Shown: positions 63,189-64,000 of the stretch, piece by piece
Numbering within the stretch: the stretch's first letter is position 1
How the letters are laid out: every line of letters starts with the position of its first letter
DNA from: Actinomadura parmotrematis
Lineage (GTDB): Bacteria; Actinomycetota; Actinomycetes; Streptosporangiales; Streptosporangiaceae
Reading direction: 5' to 3'
DNA: 64,000 nucleotides
Assembly: GCF_019458805.1 (NCBI RefSeq)
Contig: NZ_JAIBOA010000014.1
Span: 164,678 to 228,677, forward strand
Position numbers and translations under genes: made by a program
Notes under the pieces: generated by a model
Told to the model about the DNA's origin: nothing
Databases searched by the model: none
Seen by the model: only the letters and a program-made list of their open reading frames with translations

Positions 63189-63998
63189 ATGTTCAGGCGG
63201 CGCAGGCCCGCGATCCAGATGAAGACGCCCGAGCAGATCGAGCTCATGCGTGCGGCCGGCCTGCTGGTCGGCCGCACGCTGGAGCTGCTCCGCTCGTCGG
63301 TGAAGCCGGGCGTCTCCACGCTCGACCTGGACCGGATCGCCGAGGAGCACATCCGCGACCATGGCGGCGTCCCGTCGTTCCTCGGCTACCACGGCTTCAC
63401 CGGCACGATCTGCGCCTCGGTCAACGAGGAGATCGTGCACGGCATCCCGCGCGCCGACAAGATCCTGCGGGACGGGGACCTGGTCTCCCTGGACTGCGGT
63501 GCGATCGTGGACGGCTGGCACGGCGACGCGGCGATCACGGTGCCGGTGACCACGGCGACGCCCGCGCAGGCGAAGCTGCTGGAGGTCACCGAGACGTCCC
63601 TGTGGCACGGCCTGGCGGCCGGCGTCGCGGGGGCCCGCCTCACGGACATGTCGCACGCGATCGAGTCCTACATCCGCTCTCAGGGCCGCTACGGCATCGT
63701 CGAGGGCTACGGCGGGCACGGCATCGGCACCGAGATGCACATGGACCCGCTCATCCCGAACCACGGCGCGCCCGGCCACGGGCCGGAGCTGGAGGTCGGG
63801 ATGTGCTTCGCGGTGGAGCCGATGGTGAACCTCGGCACCAAGGAGACCGAGGAGCTCGACGACGGCTGGACCGTCATCACCGCCGACGGCGCCTTCTCCG
63901 CCCACTTCGAGCACACCTTCGCCGTCACCGAAGACGGCCCGCGCGTGCTGACGGCCCTGGACGAGGGCCGCGAGCGCCTCGCCGACCTCCGCGTTTGA
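63189..63998 (+). CDS. map: Methionine aminopeptidase, type I
   Basis: The 269-residue enzyme removes N-terminal Met from new proteins. The five metal ligands are Asp102 (S-L-D-C-G), Asp113 (W-H-G-D-A-A), His177 (Y-G-G-H-G-I-G), Glu210 (A-V-E-P-M) and Glu241 (H-F-E-H-T). It starts at ATG with GGGGAG upstream, 35 bases after adk. The gene is complete and the window ends two bases later. Confidence 0.97.
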   Translation: MFRRRRPAIQMKTPEQIELMRAAGLLVGRTLELLRSSVKPGVSTLDLDRIAEEHIRDHGGVPSFLGYHGFTGTICASVNEEIVHGIPRADKILRDGDLVSLDCGAIVDGWHGDAAITVPVTTATPAQAKLLEVTETSLWHGLAAGVAGARLTDMSHAIESYIRSQGRYGIVEGYGGHGIGTEMHMDPLIPNHGAPGHGPELEVGMCFAVEPMVNLGTKETEELDDGWTVITADGAFSAHFEHTFAVTEDGPRVLTALDEGRERLADLRV

Positions 63999-64000
63999 GC

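Overview
The window is about 70 percent GC, uses many GTG and some TTG starts, and carries the housekeeping tRNA/secE/nusG/rplKA/rplJL/rpoBC/rpsLG-fusA-tuf/S10-spc block in the order typical of Actinobacteria. The gene content (YrbE/Mce system, long 5-prime overlaps of GTGA type, UUCG-loop terminators, zinc forms of L33 and S14) fits a filamentous actinomycete of the Streptosporangiales type, perhaps Actinomadura or another Thermomonosporaceae member. That placement is inference, since no 16S rRNA gene is present.

Layout. 1-8300 is an accessory region: a small membrane peptide, a short recombinase-like fragment, a SMI1/KNR4-like protein, then a tight four-gene cassette (VOC protein, small UvrA-type ABC ATPase of the drug-resistance class, AraC-type regulator, VOC protein), a DUF4389 membrane protein, a PP2C-like protein and an uncharacterised 342-residue protein. 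8414-16475 holds tRNA-Thr, tRNA-Met, rpmG followed by an 82-bp tandem repeat, a HadA/HadB-type dehydratase pair, murB, a TetR/MFS efflux pair with visible operators, an adenosine-deaminase-like gene, an aspartate-type aminotransferase and tRNA-Trp. 16595-22760 holds secE, nusG, rplK, rplA, two paralogous lipoproteins, rplJ and rplL.

23292-35142 is a complete Mce lipid-import operon (ATPase mceG, two YrbE permeases, MceA to MceF, two Mce-associated proteins) placed between rplL and rpoB. Almost every junction is a 1 to 4 base stop/start overlap, so the operon looks translationally coupled. Palindromic sites lie in its 530-bp upstream region and a perfect 19-bp hairpin closes it.

35544-51000 holds rpoB, rpoC, an MMPL transporter remnant that runs into the upstream region of a small exported cysteine-rich protein, a 533-residue tail-anchored protein made largely of YGQQ repeats (prion-like low complexity), then rpsL, rpsG, fusA and tuf. 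51112-60825 is the S10-spc ribosomal protein cluster from rpsJ to rplO, closed by a strong terminator. secY, adk and map follow, and the window ends just after map.

The most unusual items are the YGQQ protein, the self-contained Mce locus next to two lipoproteins that could be lipid carriers, the 82-bp repeat that copies the 3-prime end of rpmG, the MMPL remnant, and the RGG-rich tail on ribosomal protein S3.
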